Source: Actinobacillus indolicus (lineage in GTDB: Bacteria; Pseudomonadota; Gammaproteobacteria; Enterobacterales; Pasteurellaceae). From it: a stretch of DNA of 64,000 nt. The number at the start of each line of letters is the position of its first letter. The first letter of the stretch is position 1. Shown piece by piece: positions 9,798 to 19,600 of the stretch. The position numbers and the translations under genes are program-made. Location: assembly GCF_901764975.1 (NCBI RefSeq), contig NZ_CABFKH010000007.1, forward strand, positions 64,011-128,010, in the 5' to 3' direction. Below the pieces are notes generated by a model. It did not search any database and was not told where the DNA came from. It worked only from the letters and a program-made list of their open reading frames with translations.

Positions 9798-11159
9798 ATG
9801 AGTGAAAATACAAAACCTGCACGGCAGTCTTGGTCTAGTCAATTAACCTATATTTTAACTGTCGCAGGAGCGACAGTCGGTTTCGGTGCGACTTGGCGTT
9901 TTCCTTATCTTGTAGGAGAAAACGGCGGTGGTGCTTATGTTTTCCTTTTCTGTATAGCGATGATTGTGATCGGTATTCCGATGATTTTAGTTGAAAATGT
10001 GATCGGTCGCCGTATGCAAGTTAATTCCATTGATTCTTTCTCTGGTGAAGCGAATGGTAAGAAAATTCATTCAGGCTGGAAAATTTTAGGCTATATGGGA
10101 TTACTCGGCTCATTCGGTATTTTAGCCTATTACATGGTTATCGGTGGCTGGGTTCTGACTTACATTGGTAGTCTACTTACGGGTGAATTAAATCTTTCTG
10201 CACCTGTGACGATTGAAACCACATCTGCGTATTTCAGAGACCATATTCAAAATAGTCCTTCGACTGTTATCCTATATACTGGCTTATTTGTCGCTGTGAA
10301 TTATTTCATTTTAATTCGGGGTATTAAGGAAGGGATTGAGCGTTCCGTTAAACTACTGATGCCATTACTGTTTATCTTCTTAATCATCATGATTATCCGT
10401 AATGTGACATTACCAGGCGCATCAGAAGGGATTGCGTTCTATTTGATACCTGATTTTTCAAAAATTACACCGAAACTCTTTGTCTTCGTATTAGGGCAAG
10501 TGTTCTTTGCATTAAGTCTTGGTTTTGGGGTACTCATCACCTTATCGAGCTATTTATCTAAACAAGAAAATTTAGTTAAAACAGCCACGATTACGGGCAC
10601 AATTAATACATTAATTGCGCTTGCTGCAGGGTTTATGATTTTCCCTTCGCTCTTTACCTTTAATGTTGCACCAAATTCAGGGCCAACCCTTGTATTCCAG
10701 AGTTTACCGATTGTTTTCTCACATATGTGGGCAGGCACTATCTTTGCGACAATCTTCTTTAGCCTATTAATTACCGCCGCATTAACAACCTCTATCACTA
10801 TCTATGAGGTGTTGATTACCGCACTACAAGAAAAAACGAATTTAAGTCGTAAACAAGCCATTACGTTAACATTGGCGGGAATTTTCATTGCGGGGAATAT
10901 TCCATCCATTTTAGGTGATAATGAGTGGAGTAGCATTAAAATTGCAGGTATGAGCATTTTTGACGCTTTCGACTATATCAGTGGTAACATTCTCTTTATT
11001 TTAACTGCGTTAGGTAGTGCCATTTTCGTTGGTTATGTATTGAAAGATGAGGCCAAGAAAGAGTTGGGCGCAAGTGAAAAATTCACGAATATTTGGTTTA
11101 ACTATGTGCGTTACGTAATTCCAGTTTTAATCTTAGTGATTTTTGTAAACTCTCTCTAA
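9798..11159 (+). CDS. Sodium-dependent NSS/SNF-family amino-acid transporter
   Basis: A 453-residue inner-membrane protein of the neurotransmitter:sodium symporter family (LeuT fold), with about 11-12 hydrophobic segments. The N-terminus has SQLTYILTVAGATVGFGATWRFPYL in shortened form (GATVGFGATWRFPYL), the TM1 substrate and sodium site, then ENGGGAYVF. LSLGFGVLITLSSYL and the TM8 region NTLIALAAGF follow. The frame is open to 9660, but the ATG at 9798 is preceded by AAGAGG and starts the conserved domain. Its position after ald makes alanine a likely substrate (inference from context only). Confidence 0.88.
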   Translation: MSENTKPARQSWSSQLTYILTVAGATVGFGATWRFPYLVGENGGGAYVFLFCIAMIVIGIPMILVENVIGRRMQVNSIDSFSGEANGKKIHSGWKILGYMGLLGSFGILAYYMVIGGWVLTYIGSLLTGELNLSAPVTIETTSAYFRDHIQNSPSTVILYTGLFVAVNYFILIRGIKEGIERSVKLLMPLLFIFLIIMIIRNVTLPGASEGIAFYLIPDFSKITPKLFVFVLGQVFFALSLGFGVLITLSSYLSKQENLVKTATITGTINTLIALAAGFMIFPSLFTFNVAPNSGPTLVFQSLPIVFSHMWAGTIFATIFFSLLITAALTTSITIYEVLITALQEKTNLSRKQAITLTLAGIFIAGNIPSILGDNEWSSIKIAGMSIFDAFDYISGNILFILTALGSAIFVGYVLKDEAKKELGASEKFTNIWFNYVRYVIPVLILVIFVNSL

Positions 11160-11164
11160 AATGA

Positions 11165-11222
11165 ACAAGCGGTGAGTTTAGCGCTAAATTTTGCAAAATT
11201 TAGGTAATATCTCACCGCTTGT
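11165..11222. terminator. Bidirectional terminator made of a paired uptake signal
   Basis: ACAAGCGGTGAG (11165-11176) and its perfect complement CTCACCGCTTGT (11211-11222) form a 12-base stem. Inside lies a second palindrome, TAAATTTTGCAAAATTTA. It separates the converging transporter and coiled-coil genes, so it can serve both. Confidence 0.75.
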
Positions 11223-11225
11223 ATT

Positions 11226-11759
11226 TTAGGCTTTTAATTTACCAGCACAGCTTTCTAATTGTTCTGCCAGTTTGATTTTAACTTTTTGAATCTTATCGCC
11301 AAAACGTGCCTGAAATTGTGTGTTCAGTTTTAACCAAAATGCAGGTGTACCTGTTAATGTTGCTTGGCTTTCTTTTAATGTCTCAATTAAATCTTGTTGG
11401 CTAGAAAGCAATTTGGCTTTTAAGTCATTTATTTGCTGATTCATGCTTTCTTGCAAACTATGTTGAGTCGTTTTACTGAGCTCTTCTAAATCGATATCTT
11501 CTTGTGTAAGCGATTGCTCAAGTTCGTGAATAATATCGTCAAACTGAAGCGGTTGCTCAAGAGCTGCTATATTTTCACGTGCTAGAGAAAGCTGATTGGT
11601 TAAACGTTCTTGCTCGTTTTTAAGTGATGTAAGGAATGTCTCACTTTTTTCCATCTCTTGCGATAATTGTAGCTTGAGTTCCTGTTTTTTCTGTTCTGCC
11701 GTTGCGTTGAGTTCAGCAATACGGCTTTCAATCATTTGTTGAATATCTTGATTTGTCAT
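11226..11759 (-). CDS. Coiled-coil protein of unknown function
   Basis: A 177-residue protein rich in Gln, Glu, Leu and Lys with long heptad-like helices (residues about 1-135), such as QQMIESRIAELNATAEQKKQ and SLKNEQERLTNQLSLARENI. No signal peptide or membrane segment is present, so it is probably cytoplasmic. I do not recognise the family. The frame extends upstream to 11861, but the ATG at 11759 has the ribosome-binding site AGAAGGAA just before it, and the extra residues look like untranslated leader. It converges on the transporter gene across the shared terminator. Confidence 0.75.
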   Translation of the reverse strand: MTNQDIQQMIESRIAELNATAEQKKQELKLQLSQEMEKSETFLTSLKNEQERLTNQLSLARENIAALEQPLQFDDIIHELEQSLTQEDIDLEELSKTTQHSLQESMNQQINDLKAKLLSSQQDLIETLKESQATLTGTPAFWLKLNTQFQARFGDKIQKVKIKLAEQLESCAGKLKA

Positions 11760-11979
11760 GGTTTTTTCCTTCTGTTTTATGGTTATTGTTAAAGCGAAAG
11801 TCTTAGCTTTCGTTGAGTGTATTAAAACAAACAGATCTGAAGAAAAGCTTAAGAAGATCAAATTTTTGCTTCTTTAGAAAGAAAATATTGAAAAGATCGT
11901 GGCAACAAGGTCAGAAAATGCTAGAATTGCACGCTTTAAAAATTGAACGTTCTCTTTTTTAATAAATTTTAGGTTGTCT

Positions 11980-12393
11980 ATGGCTAAAGAAATTCAAACT
12001 ACAAGCCCTGAGAAAGTAGAAAATAAGGGTGTAAAAAGTAAAGGTGTAAATAGCGTATTATGGGTGCTTTCCATTGCATTATTGGTAGTAGCAGCGGTGG
12101 GTAACACGTATTTTGCAACGCATTTTTCATTAATTGTCCGTGTCTTGCTCTTAGTAGTATTATGTGCAGGGGCATTAGGTTTAGCGGCGATTACAAATCA
12201 AGGTCAAAAAGCGATTGGCTTTATCAAAGATTCTCGCCAAGAAATGCGTAAAATTATTTGGCCTACGCGTCAAGAAACAACACAAACTACACTCATTGTA
12301 GTTGCAATGTGTGTAGTTGTGGCATTAGCGTTATGGGGTATTGACTCTATCATCGTATTAATTATTGATTTTCTAACTAATTTGAGATTCTAA
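11980..12393 (+). CDS. secE: Preprotein translocase subunit SecE
   Basis: SecE clamps the SecY channel of the inner-membrane translocon. The 137-residue protein is the three-helix proteobacterial form. Hydrophobic segments lie at about 25-45, 50-70 and 105-130, and the conserved amphipathic and hinge region reads [24 protein letters not shown] lies six bases earlier in frame, but the ATG at 11980 with an AGG seven bases upstream is the better start. nusG follows after one base, the usual secE-nusG operon. Confidence 0.95.
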   Translation: MAKEIQTTSPEKVENKGVKSKGVNSVLWVLSIALLVVAAVGNTYFATHFSLIVRVLLLVVLCAGALGLAAITNQGQKAIGFIKDSRQEMRKIIWPTRQETTQTTLIVVAMCVVVALALWGIDSIIVLIIDFLTNLRF

Positions 12394-12394
12394 A

Positions 12395-12973
12395 ATGAGC
12401 GAAATTGAAGTGATCGAACAAGAAAAAGATACAAGCAAAATGCGTTGGTATGTATTACAGGCATTTTCTGGCTTTGAAGCTCGTGTTGCAATGACATTAC
12501 GCGAGTACATCAAATTGCATCAAATGGAAGATCAATTTGGTGAAGTTTTAGTGCCAACAGAAGAAGTGGTTGAGAATGTGGGCGGTCGTCGTCGTAAAAC
12601 GGAACGTAAATTCTTCCCAGGTTACGTATTAGTACAAATGGAAATGAACGATGACACATGGCATTTAGTAAAAAGTGTGCCACGTGTGATGGGCTTTATT
12701 GGCGGCACAGCTGATAAACCTGCACCAATTTCTAGAGCGGAAGCAGATCGTATTCTTAACCGTGTTCAAGAAACGGCGGATAAACCACGTCATAGAACAG
12801 AATTCCATCCAGGTGAAGAAGTTCGTGTTAAAGAAGGTCCATTTGCAGACTTCACAGGTACGGTTGAAGAAGTGGATTACGAAAAAGGACGTGTTAAAGT
12901 GTCTGTTTCAATCTTCGGTCGTGCAACACCTGTTGAGCTTGAATTTAACCAAGTAGAAAAACAGAACGGTTAA
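12395..12973 (+). CDS. nusG: Transcription termination/antitermination factor NusG
   Basis: NusG binds RNA polymerase through its N-terminal domain and Rho or ribosomal protein S10 through its C-terminal KOW domain. The 192-residue protein shows [39 protein letters not shown] and the KOW stretch [20 protein letters not shown]. It is co-transcribed with secE. A strong hairpin (12991-13018) follows and separates it from rplK, which has its own promoter. Confidence 0.97.
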   Translation: MSEIEVIEQEKDTSKMRWYVLQAFSGFEARVAMTLREYIKLHQMEDQFGEVLVPTEEVVENVGGRRRKTERKFFPGYVLVQMEMNDDTWHLVKSVPRVMGFIGGTADKPAPISRAEADRILNRVQETADKPRHRTEFHPGEEVRVKEGPFADFTGTVEEVDYEKGRVKVSVSIFGRATPVELEFNQVEKQNG

Positions 12974-12990
12974 TCGTAAATTTTTATTGA

Positions 12991-13018
12991 AATCAGACCG
13001 CTTGCAAGCGGTTTGATT
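12991..13018 (+). terminator. secE-nusG terminator built from facing uptake signals
   Basis: AATCAGACCGCTT and AAGCGGTTTGATT form a 13-position stem with one G-U pair and a two-base centre (GC), followed by TTTATC. The core is two head-to-head AAGCGGT uptake signals. Confidence 0.8.
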
Positions 13019-13043
13019 TTATCTACGTTTTGCAAATTTTTGC

Positions 13044-13170
13044 TTGAAATTCGATCTAAATTTCAAGTATAATCCGCACCCTATTTACGAGTTAGCTTGC
13101 TAACTCGTATTTTTATGTAACAGGGGAGCCGTTTTCGGCGTTATCACCCACACTAGAGGAAACTTTAAAA
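13044..13170 (+). promoter_or_regulatory. rplKA promoter and structured leader
   Basis: TTGAAA (13044-13049), an 18-base spacer and TATAAT (13068-13073) form a strong sigma70 promoter with GCGCACC-like sequence after it. The transcript would begin near 13080, directly followed by a perfect 10-11 base hairpin, TACGAGTTAGC/GCTAACTCGTA (13086-13109), and TTTTT. Further down, the GGGGAGCC...GGCG segment before rplK is where L1 would be expected to bind for autoregulation (known in E. coli, inferred here). Confidence 0.75.
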
Positions 13171-13599
13171 ATGGCAAAAAAAGTCCAAGCCTACGTTAAA
13201 CTGCAAGTTGCAGCGGGTATGGCTAACCCATCACCACCAGTTGGTCCAGCATTGGGTCAACAAGGTGTTAACATCATGGAATTCTGTAAAGCATTCAACG
13301 CTCGTACTGAGAGCTTAGAAAAAGGTTTACCAATCCCTGTTGTTATCACAGTTTACGCAGACCGTTCATTCACTTTCGTAACTAAAACTCCACCAGCAGC
13401 AGTATTATTGAAAAAAGCTGTGGGTATCAAATCTGGTTCAGGTAAACCGAACAAAGATAAAGTGGGTACAGTAACTCAAGCACAATTACGTCAAATCGCT
13501 GAAACTAAAGCAGCAGATATGACTGGTGCAACTATCGAAACCAAAATGAAATCAATCGCTGGTACAGCTCGTTCAATGGGCTTAATCGTAGAGGAATAA
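13171..13599 (+). CDS. rplK: 50S ribosomal protein L11
   Basis: L11 forms the GTPase-associated centre with 23S rRNA and is required for RelA activation. The 142-residue protein matches the family throughout: [42 protein letters not shown], and the C-terminal [14 protein letters not shown]. It is preceded by GAGGAAA and followed after four bases by rplA. L11 is also the substrate of PrmA, whose gene lies at 49603. Confidence 0.98.
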   Translation: MAKKVQAYVKLQVAAGMANPSPPVGPALGQQGVNIMEFCKAFNARTESLEKGLPIPVVITVYADRSFTFVTKTPPAAVLLKKAVGIKSGSGKPNKDKVGTVTQAQLRQIAETKAADMTGATIETKMKSIAGTARSMGLIVEE

Positions 13600-13603
13600 T
13601 ACA

Positions 13604-14293
13604 ATGGCTAAATTGACTAAAAAAATGAAAGCAATTAAAGCTGGTGTAGATTCTACAAAAGCTTATGAAATCAACGAAGCAATCGCAGTATTAAAACAAT
13701 TCGCGACAGCTAAATTCGTTGAGAGTGTGGATGTTGCAGTAAACTTAGGTATCGACCCTCGTAAATCAGACCAAAACGTACGTGGTGCAACAGTATTACC
13801 ACACGGTACAGGTCGTACAGCTCGCGTAGCAGTATTTACACAAGGTGCAAACGCAGAAGCAGCGAAAGCAGCGGGTGCAGACTTAGTGGGTATGGAAGAT
13901 CTTGCAGAGCAAATCAAGAAAGGCGAAATGAACTTTGATGTTGTTATCGCTTCTCCAGATGCAATGCGTGTTGTAGGTCAATTAGGTCAAGTATTAGGTC
14001 CACGTGGCTTAATGCCAAACCCGAAAGTGGGTACAGTAACACCAAATGTAGCAGAAGCAGTTAAAAATGCTAAATCTGGTCAGATCCGTTACCGTAACGA
14101 CAAAAATGGTATTATCCATACTACAATCGGTAAAGCAGACTTCGCTCCAGAGCAATTAAAAGAAAACCTTCAAGCATTATTAGCGGCATTAGTGAAAGCG
14201 AAACCGACAACAGCAAAAGGTATCTTTATCAAGAAAGTAAGCATCTCTACTACAATGGGTGCTGGTGTAGCGGTTGATCAAGCTTCACTCTAA
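13604..14293 (+). CDS. rplA: 50S ribosomal protein L1
   Basis: L1 binds 23S rRNA in the mobile L1 stalk and represses its own operon by binding the leader mRNA. The 229-residue protein matches the family, with [24 protein letters not shown] in part ([18 protein letters not shown]), [16 protein letters not shown] and [13 protein letters not shown]. It is the second gene of the rplKA transcript. A hairpin followed by a T-run at 14321-14353 ends or attenuates that transcript before rplJ. Confidence 0.98.
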   Translation: MAKLTKKMKAIKAGVDSTKAYEINEAIAVLKQFATAKFVESVDVAVNLGIDPRKSDQNVRGATVLPHGTGRTARVAVFTQGANAEAAKAAGADLVGMEDLAEQIKKGEMNFDVVIASPDAMRVVGQLGQVLGPRGLMPNPKVGTVTPNVAEAVKNAKSGQIRYRNDKNGIIHTTIGKADFAPEQLKENLQALLAALVKAKPTTAKGIFIKKVSISTTMGAGVAVDQASL

Positions 14294-14311
14294 TTTGTTG
14301 ATAAATTAGAC

Positions 14312-14584
14312 TTTACAAGACCGTAGGTTATCCCTATAATCTACGGCTCTTTTTGGCTGAAAAGCCAATGATGGTGCTGAGCCTTATCTCAAGCCCCGTC
14401 CAAGACCGTAGGTGAACCTGTGTGAACAGTTTCTTAATGAAAACAACCTACGTAGATGGTGAACAGACAGAATTATCTGCTTCTGTACACCTTAGCCTCA
14501 AAAACGTCGCTCAAGCGGTTACTTTTTTGAGATTTTTTGTAAATTCCACAGTATTTGTGTGGAGTGTATCAGGAGCTAAAACCA
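14312..14584 (+). promoter_or_regulatory. rplJL promoter and L10-type mRNA leader
   Basis: TTTACA (14312-14317), a 17-base spacer and TATAAT (14335-14340) make a sigma70 promoter. The same bases form a hairpin, CCGTAG (14321-14326) with CTACGG (14341-14346), followed by CTCTTTTT, so the promoter is embedded in the terminator-like structure of the upstream rplKA transcript. The 240-base leader that follows holds a nested hairpin with arms GGTGAACAG (14458-14466) and CTGTACACC (14483-14491). This corresponds to the L10 leader that binds the L10-L7/L12 complex in enteric bacteria. The sequence AAGACCGTAGG occurs twice (14317 and 14402). Confidence 0.7.
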
Positions 14585-15076
14585 ATGGCATTAAATCTTC
14601 AAGACAAACAAGCAATTGTTGCTGAAGTAAACGAAGCTGCCAAAGGTGCCCTTTCTGCTGTTGTTGCGGATTCTCGTGGCGTAACAGTAGAGAAAATGAC
14701 TGAGTTACGTAAAGCTGCTCGTGAAGCAGGCGTTTCAATGCGTGTTGTTCGTAATACTTTATTACGTCGTGCGGTTGAAGGTACTGAATTCGAGTGCTTA
14801 AAAGATACGTTTACTGGTCCAACTCTTATTGCATTCTCTAACGAACACCCAGGTGCAGCAGCACGTTTGTTCAAAGATTTTGCAAAAGCAAACAAAGAGT
14901 TTGAAGTTAAAGGTGCAGCCTTTGAAGGTAAAATCCAAGATGTTGAATTCTTGGCAACATTACCAACTTACGAAGAAGCAATTGCACGTTTAATGGGCAC
15001 AATGAAAGAAGCTGCGGCAGGCAAACTTGTTCGCACTCTTGCGGCATTACGCGACAAATTACAAGAAGCGGCATAA
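14585..15076 (+). CDS. rplJ: 50S ribosomal protein L10
   Basis: L10 anchors L7/L12 dimers on the ribosomal stalk and represses translation of its own operon. The 163-residue protein begins [20 protein letters not shown] and contains [18 protein letters not shown] and [17 protein letters not shown], all family-typical. A GTG at 14555 is in frame, but the ATG at 14585 after AGGAGC matches the known N-terminus. It is followed by rplL after 57 bases. Confidence 0.98.
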   Translation: MALNLQDKQAIVAEVNEAAKGALSAVVADSRGVTVEKMTELRKAAREAGVSMRVVRNTLLRRAVEGTEFECLKDTFTGPTLIAFSNEHPGAAARLFKDFAKANKEFEVKGAAFEGKIQDVEFLATLPTYEEAIARLMGTMKEAAAGKLVRTLAALRDKLQEAA

Positions 15077-15133
15077 TTTTTACTCGCCGTATTCTCAACT
15101 CGTTTAACTTATTTACTTTAGGAATTGATTGTT

Positions 15134-15502
15134 ATGTCATTAACTAACGAACAAATCATTGAAGCGATTGCTTCTAAATCAGTATCAGAAATCGTTGAAT
15201 TAATCTCTGCGATGGAAGAAAAATTTGGTGTATCAGCAGCAGCGGCAGCAGTAGCAGTAGCAGCAGGCCCAGCAGAAGCAGCTGAAGAGAAAACTGAATT
15301 CGATGTTATCCTTGCAGACGCAGGTGCTAACAAAGTAGCAGTAATCAAAGCAGTACGTGGTGCAACAGGCTTAGGCTTAAAAGAAGCTAAAGACTTAGTT
15401 GAATCTGCTCCAGCAGCATTAAAAGAAGGCATCTCTAAAGGTGAAGCTGAAGCACTTAAGAAAGAATTAGAAGAAGCTGGCGCGAAAGTAGAAATCAAAT
15501 AA
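15134..15502 (+). CDS. rplL: 50S ribosomal protein L7/L12
   Basis: L7/L12 forms the flexible stalk that recruits translational GTPases. The 122-residue protein has the N-terminal dimer domain ([17 protein letters not shown]), an Ala-rich hinge near residues 35-52, and the conserved C-terminal domain ([31 protein letters not shown]). A TTG at 15125 is in frame, but the ATG at 15134 matches the known N-terminus. A strong terminator at 15541 follows, so rpoBC is not simply read through from here. Confidence 0.98.
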   Translation: MSLTNEQIIEAIASKSVSEIVELISAMEEKFGVSAAAAAVAVAAGPAEAAEEKTEFDVILADAGANKVAVIKAVRGATGLGLKEAKDLVESAPAALKEGISKGEAEALKKELEEAGAKVEIK

Positions 15503-15540
15503 TTTTTGATTTAACTTTTCCCGAACTTCAAGTTCAACAG

Positions 15541-15571
15541 AACCCCGATGGAAACATCGGGGTTTTTGTTT
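15541..15571 (+). terminator. Terminator after rplL
   Basis: AACCCCGATG, loop GAAA, CATCGGGGTT, then TTTGTTTATT. A 10-base stem with a stable tetraloop and T-run lies 38 bases after the rplL stop. Confidence 0.92.
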
Positions 15572-15600
15572 ATTGCATCTTTTTTATTCTTATTTTATTA

Positions 15601-15622
15601 TGTATATATAGATTGTATATAT
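15601..15622 (+). promoter_or_regulatory. Direct repeats before vapB, possible autoregulatory operator
   Basis: TGTATATAT occurs at 15601-15609 and 15614-15622, 13 bases apart, immediately before the ribosome-binding site GGAGGG of the antitoxin gene. VapBC complexes usually bind such repeats to repress their own promoter; this is inference. A related ATATAT-rich stretch lies after vapC near 16303 and 16329. Confidence 0.4.
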
Positions 15623-15633
15623 GTGGAGGGTTT

Positions 15634-15882
15634 ATGTCAGTAACAACCGCAAAATTATTTTGGTCAGGGCATTCTCAGGCGATCCGCTTACCTAAACTTT
15701 TCCGATTTGAAGGTAGCGAAGTACGTATTGAAAAACAAGGGAATCGTTTGATCATTGAGCCTATCGTGGATAATTGGGATTTTTTAGATGACCTTTCTTC
15801 TGTGGATAATGCTTTTATTGAAGCAACTCATAATCTTCGCCAAGAACTTGCTCAAGAGAGAGATTGGAGCGAACTTGAATGA
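15634..15882 (+). CDS. VapB-type antitoxin (AbrB/SpoVT fold)
   Basis: An 82-residue protein. Residues 1-45 (TAKLFWSGHSQAIRLPKLFRF, shortened here to SGHSQAIRLPKLFRF, then EVRIEKQGNRLIIEP) match the swapped-hairpin AbrB DNA-binding domain of VapB/VagC antitoxins. The acidic C-terminus (DFLDDLSSVDNAFIEATH) would bind and block the toxin. The ATG at 15634 follows GGAGGG; an upstream in-frame start at 15613 would lie within the operator repeats. Its stop overlaps the vapC start by four bases (ATGA), which couples translation. Confidence 0.88.
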   Translation: MSVTTAKLFWSGHSQAIRLPKLFRFEGSEVRIEKQGNRLIIEPIVDNWDFLDDLSSVDNAFIEATHNLRQELAQERDWSELE

Positions 15883-16271
15883 AATTTTTGCTTGATACTA
15901 ATGCTGTGATTGCAATTTTAAATAAAAACCAAACTTTTATTTCAAAGTTGAAACAATATCGTCCATCAGATTTTGGTTTACCTGCAATTGTGCTTTTTGA
16001 ACTGTATTATGGGGCAGAGAAAAGTCAGCGTAAGGCAGAAAATTTAGCGAATATAGCCCGTTTACCTTTTGAAGTTCTGCCGTTTTCAGCAGATGATGCT
16101 CGCCTAGCAGGTAAATTCAGGGCAGAGCTTGCTAAAGCTGGTAAATCAATTGGGGCTTATGATGTGCAAATTGCAGCCCAAGCTTGTAGCAGAAATTTAA
16201 CGTTGATTACACATAATACAAAAGAATTTATCAGAATTGATGAGTTAAAATTAGAAGATTGGCAAGATTAA
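15879..16271 (+). CDS. VapC-type PIN-domain ribonuclease toxin
   Basis: A 130-residue PIN-domain protein. Acidic residues of the active site are visible at Asp6 (FLLDTNAVIA), Glu41 (LFELYYGAEKS) and Asp95 (GAYDVQIAAQA). VapC toxins cleave tRNA(fMet) or rRNA and stop translation. The usual fourth position (TNN/TND) reads THNTKEF. It is translationally coupled to the antitoxin. The pair sits between rplL and rpoB, an unusual location. The cognate target cannot be read from sequence. Confidence 0.88.
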   Translation: MKFLLDTNAVIAILNKNQTFISKLKQYRPSDFGLPAIVLFELYYGAEKSQRKAENLANIARLPFEVLPFSADDARLAGKFRAELAKAGKSIGAYDVQIAAQACSRNLTLITHNTKEFIRIDELKLEDWQD

Positions 16272-16337
16272 ATTTTATTCATTATTGATTTTACGAGATG
16301 TTTTATATATAATTTCCAGTCCGAATTTCGTATATAT

Positions 16338-16366
16338 GGCTAGATGAATTTTCGTCTAGCCTTTTG
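16338..16366 (+). terminator. Terminator after vapC
   Basis: GGCTAGATGAA, loop TT, TTCGTCTAGCC with one G-U pair, followed by TTTTGT. It ends the toxin-antitoxin transcript before the rpoB leader. Confidence 0.85.
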
Positions 16367-16650
16367 TACTTGAATAACGTTAGCTGAATTTGCGTCGTTT
16401 TAATTTAGTTAACTAATTGATTTATAAGATGTTGTTATAGATTTATAGATCGACATAACAAGCGGCCACTTTCTTGCAAAATTTTGCAAAGACCGTTCCC
16501 CCCTGAGCTAACCTCTGCGGTAGTGATTTTTGACCCTTTGTGTGAACTCAGAAAACGACACCTCGTATCATTTTTTATAATGCCACTTCCTGCCAGTCTT
16601 TAGGCGGATTGTGAAAACTCAACCAAACAGAAAATCAGAGGCTATATTTA
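16367..16650 (+). other. rpoB leader region without a gene
   Basis: This stretch holds a perfect palindrome TTAGTTAACTAA near 16407, an uptake-signal-like AACAAGCGG near 16457, and a TATAAT at 16576-16581 without a clear -35 box. Because terminators follow both rplL and vapC, a promoter for rpoBC is expected here; the TATAAT is the best candidate I can see. No coding potential was found. Confidence 0.45.
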
Positions 16651-19600
16651 ATGGCATACTCATATTCCGAGAAAAAGCGTATTCGTAAGAGCTTTGGCAA
16701 ACGCTCACAAGTTCTGAACGTACCTTATCTATTAACAATTCAGCTCGATTCTTTTGATAAATTTATCCAAAGAGATCCTGAAGGACTTCAAGGTTTAGAA
16801 GCGGCATTCCGTTCAGTATTCCCGATTGTGAGCAGCAACGGTGCAACTGAATTACAATACGTTTCTTACGAATTAGGCGAACCCGTATTTGATGTGCGTG
16901 AATGCCAAATTCGTGGTACAACCTATGCAGCGCCTTTACGCGTAAAACTTCGTCTTGTGACCTTTGATCGCGAAGCGGCAGCAGGCACAGTAAAAGACAT
17001 CAAAGAGCAAAACGTCTATATGGGCGAAATCCCATTGATGACCGACAACGGTACTTTCGTGATCAACGGTACTGAGCGTGTTATCGTTTCTCAGTTACAC
17101 CGTAGTCCGGGCGTATTCTTCGATTCTGACAAAGGTAAAACCCACGCTTCAGGTAAAGTGCTTTATAACGCACGCATCATTCCTTACCGTGGTTCTTGGT
17201 TAGATTTCGAGTTCGATCCGAAAGACAACCTTTATGCACGTATCGACCGTCGTCGTAAATTACCGGCAACTATTATTCTGCGTGCGTTAGGCTACACCAC
17301 CGAAGAAATCTTAAATATGTTCTTCGAAACTGTGACTTTCCACATTGAAGACAACAGATTATTGATGACCTTAGTACCTGAGCGTCTTCGTGGTGAAACT
17401 GCAGCCTTTGATATTGAAGCAAATGGCAAAGTTTATGTTGAAAGTGGTCGTCGTATTACCGCTCGTCACATTCGTGCATTAGAAAAAGACAATATTACCC
17501 AAATCCAAGTGCCGACCGAGTATATCGTTGGTCGTGTGACAGCGAGAGATTACGTTGATCTTTCAACAGGTGAAATTGTTTGCCCAGCAAACAGCGAGAT
17601 CAGTTTAGAAACCCTTGCAGCATTAGCACAAGCAGGTTACAACGAGATCGAAGTATTATTTACTAACGATCTTGATTACGGTCCTTATATTTCTGAAACC
17701 TTGCGTATCGATCCAACTTACGACCGTTTAAGTGCGTTAGTGGAAATCTATCGTATGATGCGTCCAGGTGAGCCACCAACAAAAGAAGCGGCTGAAGCAT
17801 TATTTGACAATATGTTCTTCTCAACCGACCGCTATGATCTTTCTGCGGTAGGTCGTATGAAGTTCAACCGTTCTTTAGATATTCCTGAAGGTGTAGGCAC
17901 AGGTATCTTAAGCAACGACGACATCATCGGTGTAATGAAGAAATTGATCGAAATCCGTAACGGTCGTGGTGAAGTAGATGATATTGACCACTTAGGTAAC
18001 CGTCGTATCCGCTCAGTGGGTGAGATGGCGGAAAACCAATTCCGTATCGGTTTAGTGCGTGTTGAACGTGCGGTGCGTGAGCGTCTTTCATTAGGCGATT
18101 TAGATGGCGTGACCCCACAAGATTTAATCAATGCGAAACCAATTTCTGCGGCAGTGAAAGAGTTCTTCGGTTCATCACAACTTTCGCAATTTATGGACCA
18201 AAACAACCCGCTTTCAGAAGTCACCCACAAACGTCGTATTTCAGCGTTAGGTCCAGGTGGTTTAACTCGTGAACGTGCAGGCTTTGAAGTGCGTGACGTA
18301 CACACCACTCACTATGGTCGTTTATGTCCGATTGAAACCCCAGAGGGTCCAAACATCGGTTTGATTAACTCGCTTTCTGTGTATGCACGTACCAACAACT
18401 ACGGCTTCTTAGAAACTCCATTCCGTAAAGTCGTGAATGGTCAAGTGACTGAAGAGATCGAATACTTATCAGCGATTGAAGAAGGTGCTTACGTTATCGC
18501 ACAGGCGAACTCAAACTTAGATGAGAACTTCCGCTTTACCGATACTTATGTGACCTGTCGTGGTGAACACGGTGAGTCTGGTTTATATCGCCCGGAAGAA
18601 ATTCACTATATGGACGTTTCAACGCAACAAGTGGTTTCTGTGGCGGCAGCATTAATTCCGTTCCTTGAACACGACGATGCGAACCGTGCGTTAATGGGTG
18701 CAAACATGCAACGTCAAGCAGTACCAACATTGCGTGCGGACAAACCATTAGTCGGTACAGGTATGGAAAAACCAATCGCCCTTGACTCTGGTGTTGCGGT
18801 AATTGCAAAACGTGGTGGTACTATCCAGTACGTTGATGCTTCTCGTATCGTAGTAAAAGTCAATGAAGATGAAACCGTTGCAGGTGAAGCAGGTATTGAT
18901 ATTTATAACTTAATCAAATATACCCGTTCAAACCAAAACACTTGTATCAACCAAATTCCTTGTGTGAAATTAGGTGAGCCGGTTGGTCGTGGTGAAATCT
19001 TAGCTGATGGTCCTTCAACGGATTTAGGTGAGTTGGCGTTAGGTCAAAATATCCGTGTGGCATTTATGCCTTGGAACGGCTATAACTTCGAAGACTCAAT
19101 GTTAGTGTCTGAGCGTGTAGTACAAGAAGACCGCTTTACCACAATCCACATTCAAGAGTTATCTTGTGTGGCTCGTGATACCAAACTTGGTGCAGAAGAG
19201 ATCACCGCAGATATTCCAAACGTAGGTGAGTCAGCATTAAGCAAACTGGACGAATCAGGTATCGTATATATCGGTGCGGAAGTGAAAGGTGGCGATATTC
19301 TTGTGGGTAAAGTGACACCAAAAGGTGAAACTCAATTAACCCCAGAAGAAAAATTACTCCGTGCAATCTTCGGTGAAAAAGCATCAGATGTTAAAGATAG
19401 CTCGCTTCGTGTACCAAACGGCACATCAGGTACCGTTATCGACGTTCAAGTCTTTACCCGTGATGGCGTAGAAAAAGACAAACGTGCAAAAGACATTGAA
19501 GAAATTCAATTGCGTGAAGCGAAAAAAGACTTAACTGAAGAGTTAGAGATCTTAGAAGCAGGCTTATTCACCCGTGTTCGCAACCTATTACTTGAAGGTG

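Noticed and set aside
11760..11861. N-terminal extension of the coiled-coil protein
   Set aside because: A good ribosome-binding site lies directly before the ATG at 11759; the upstream residues look like leader.
16576..16581. A firm rpoB promoter call
   Set aside because: TATAAT is present but no -35 box at the right distance, so it is only mentioned as a candidate within the leader region.
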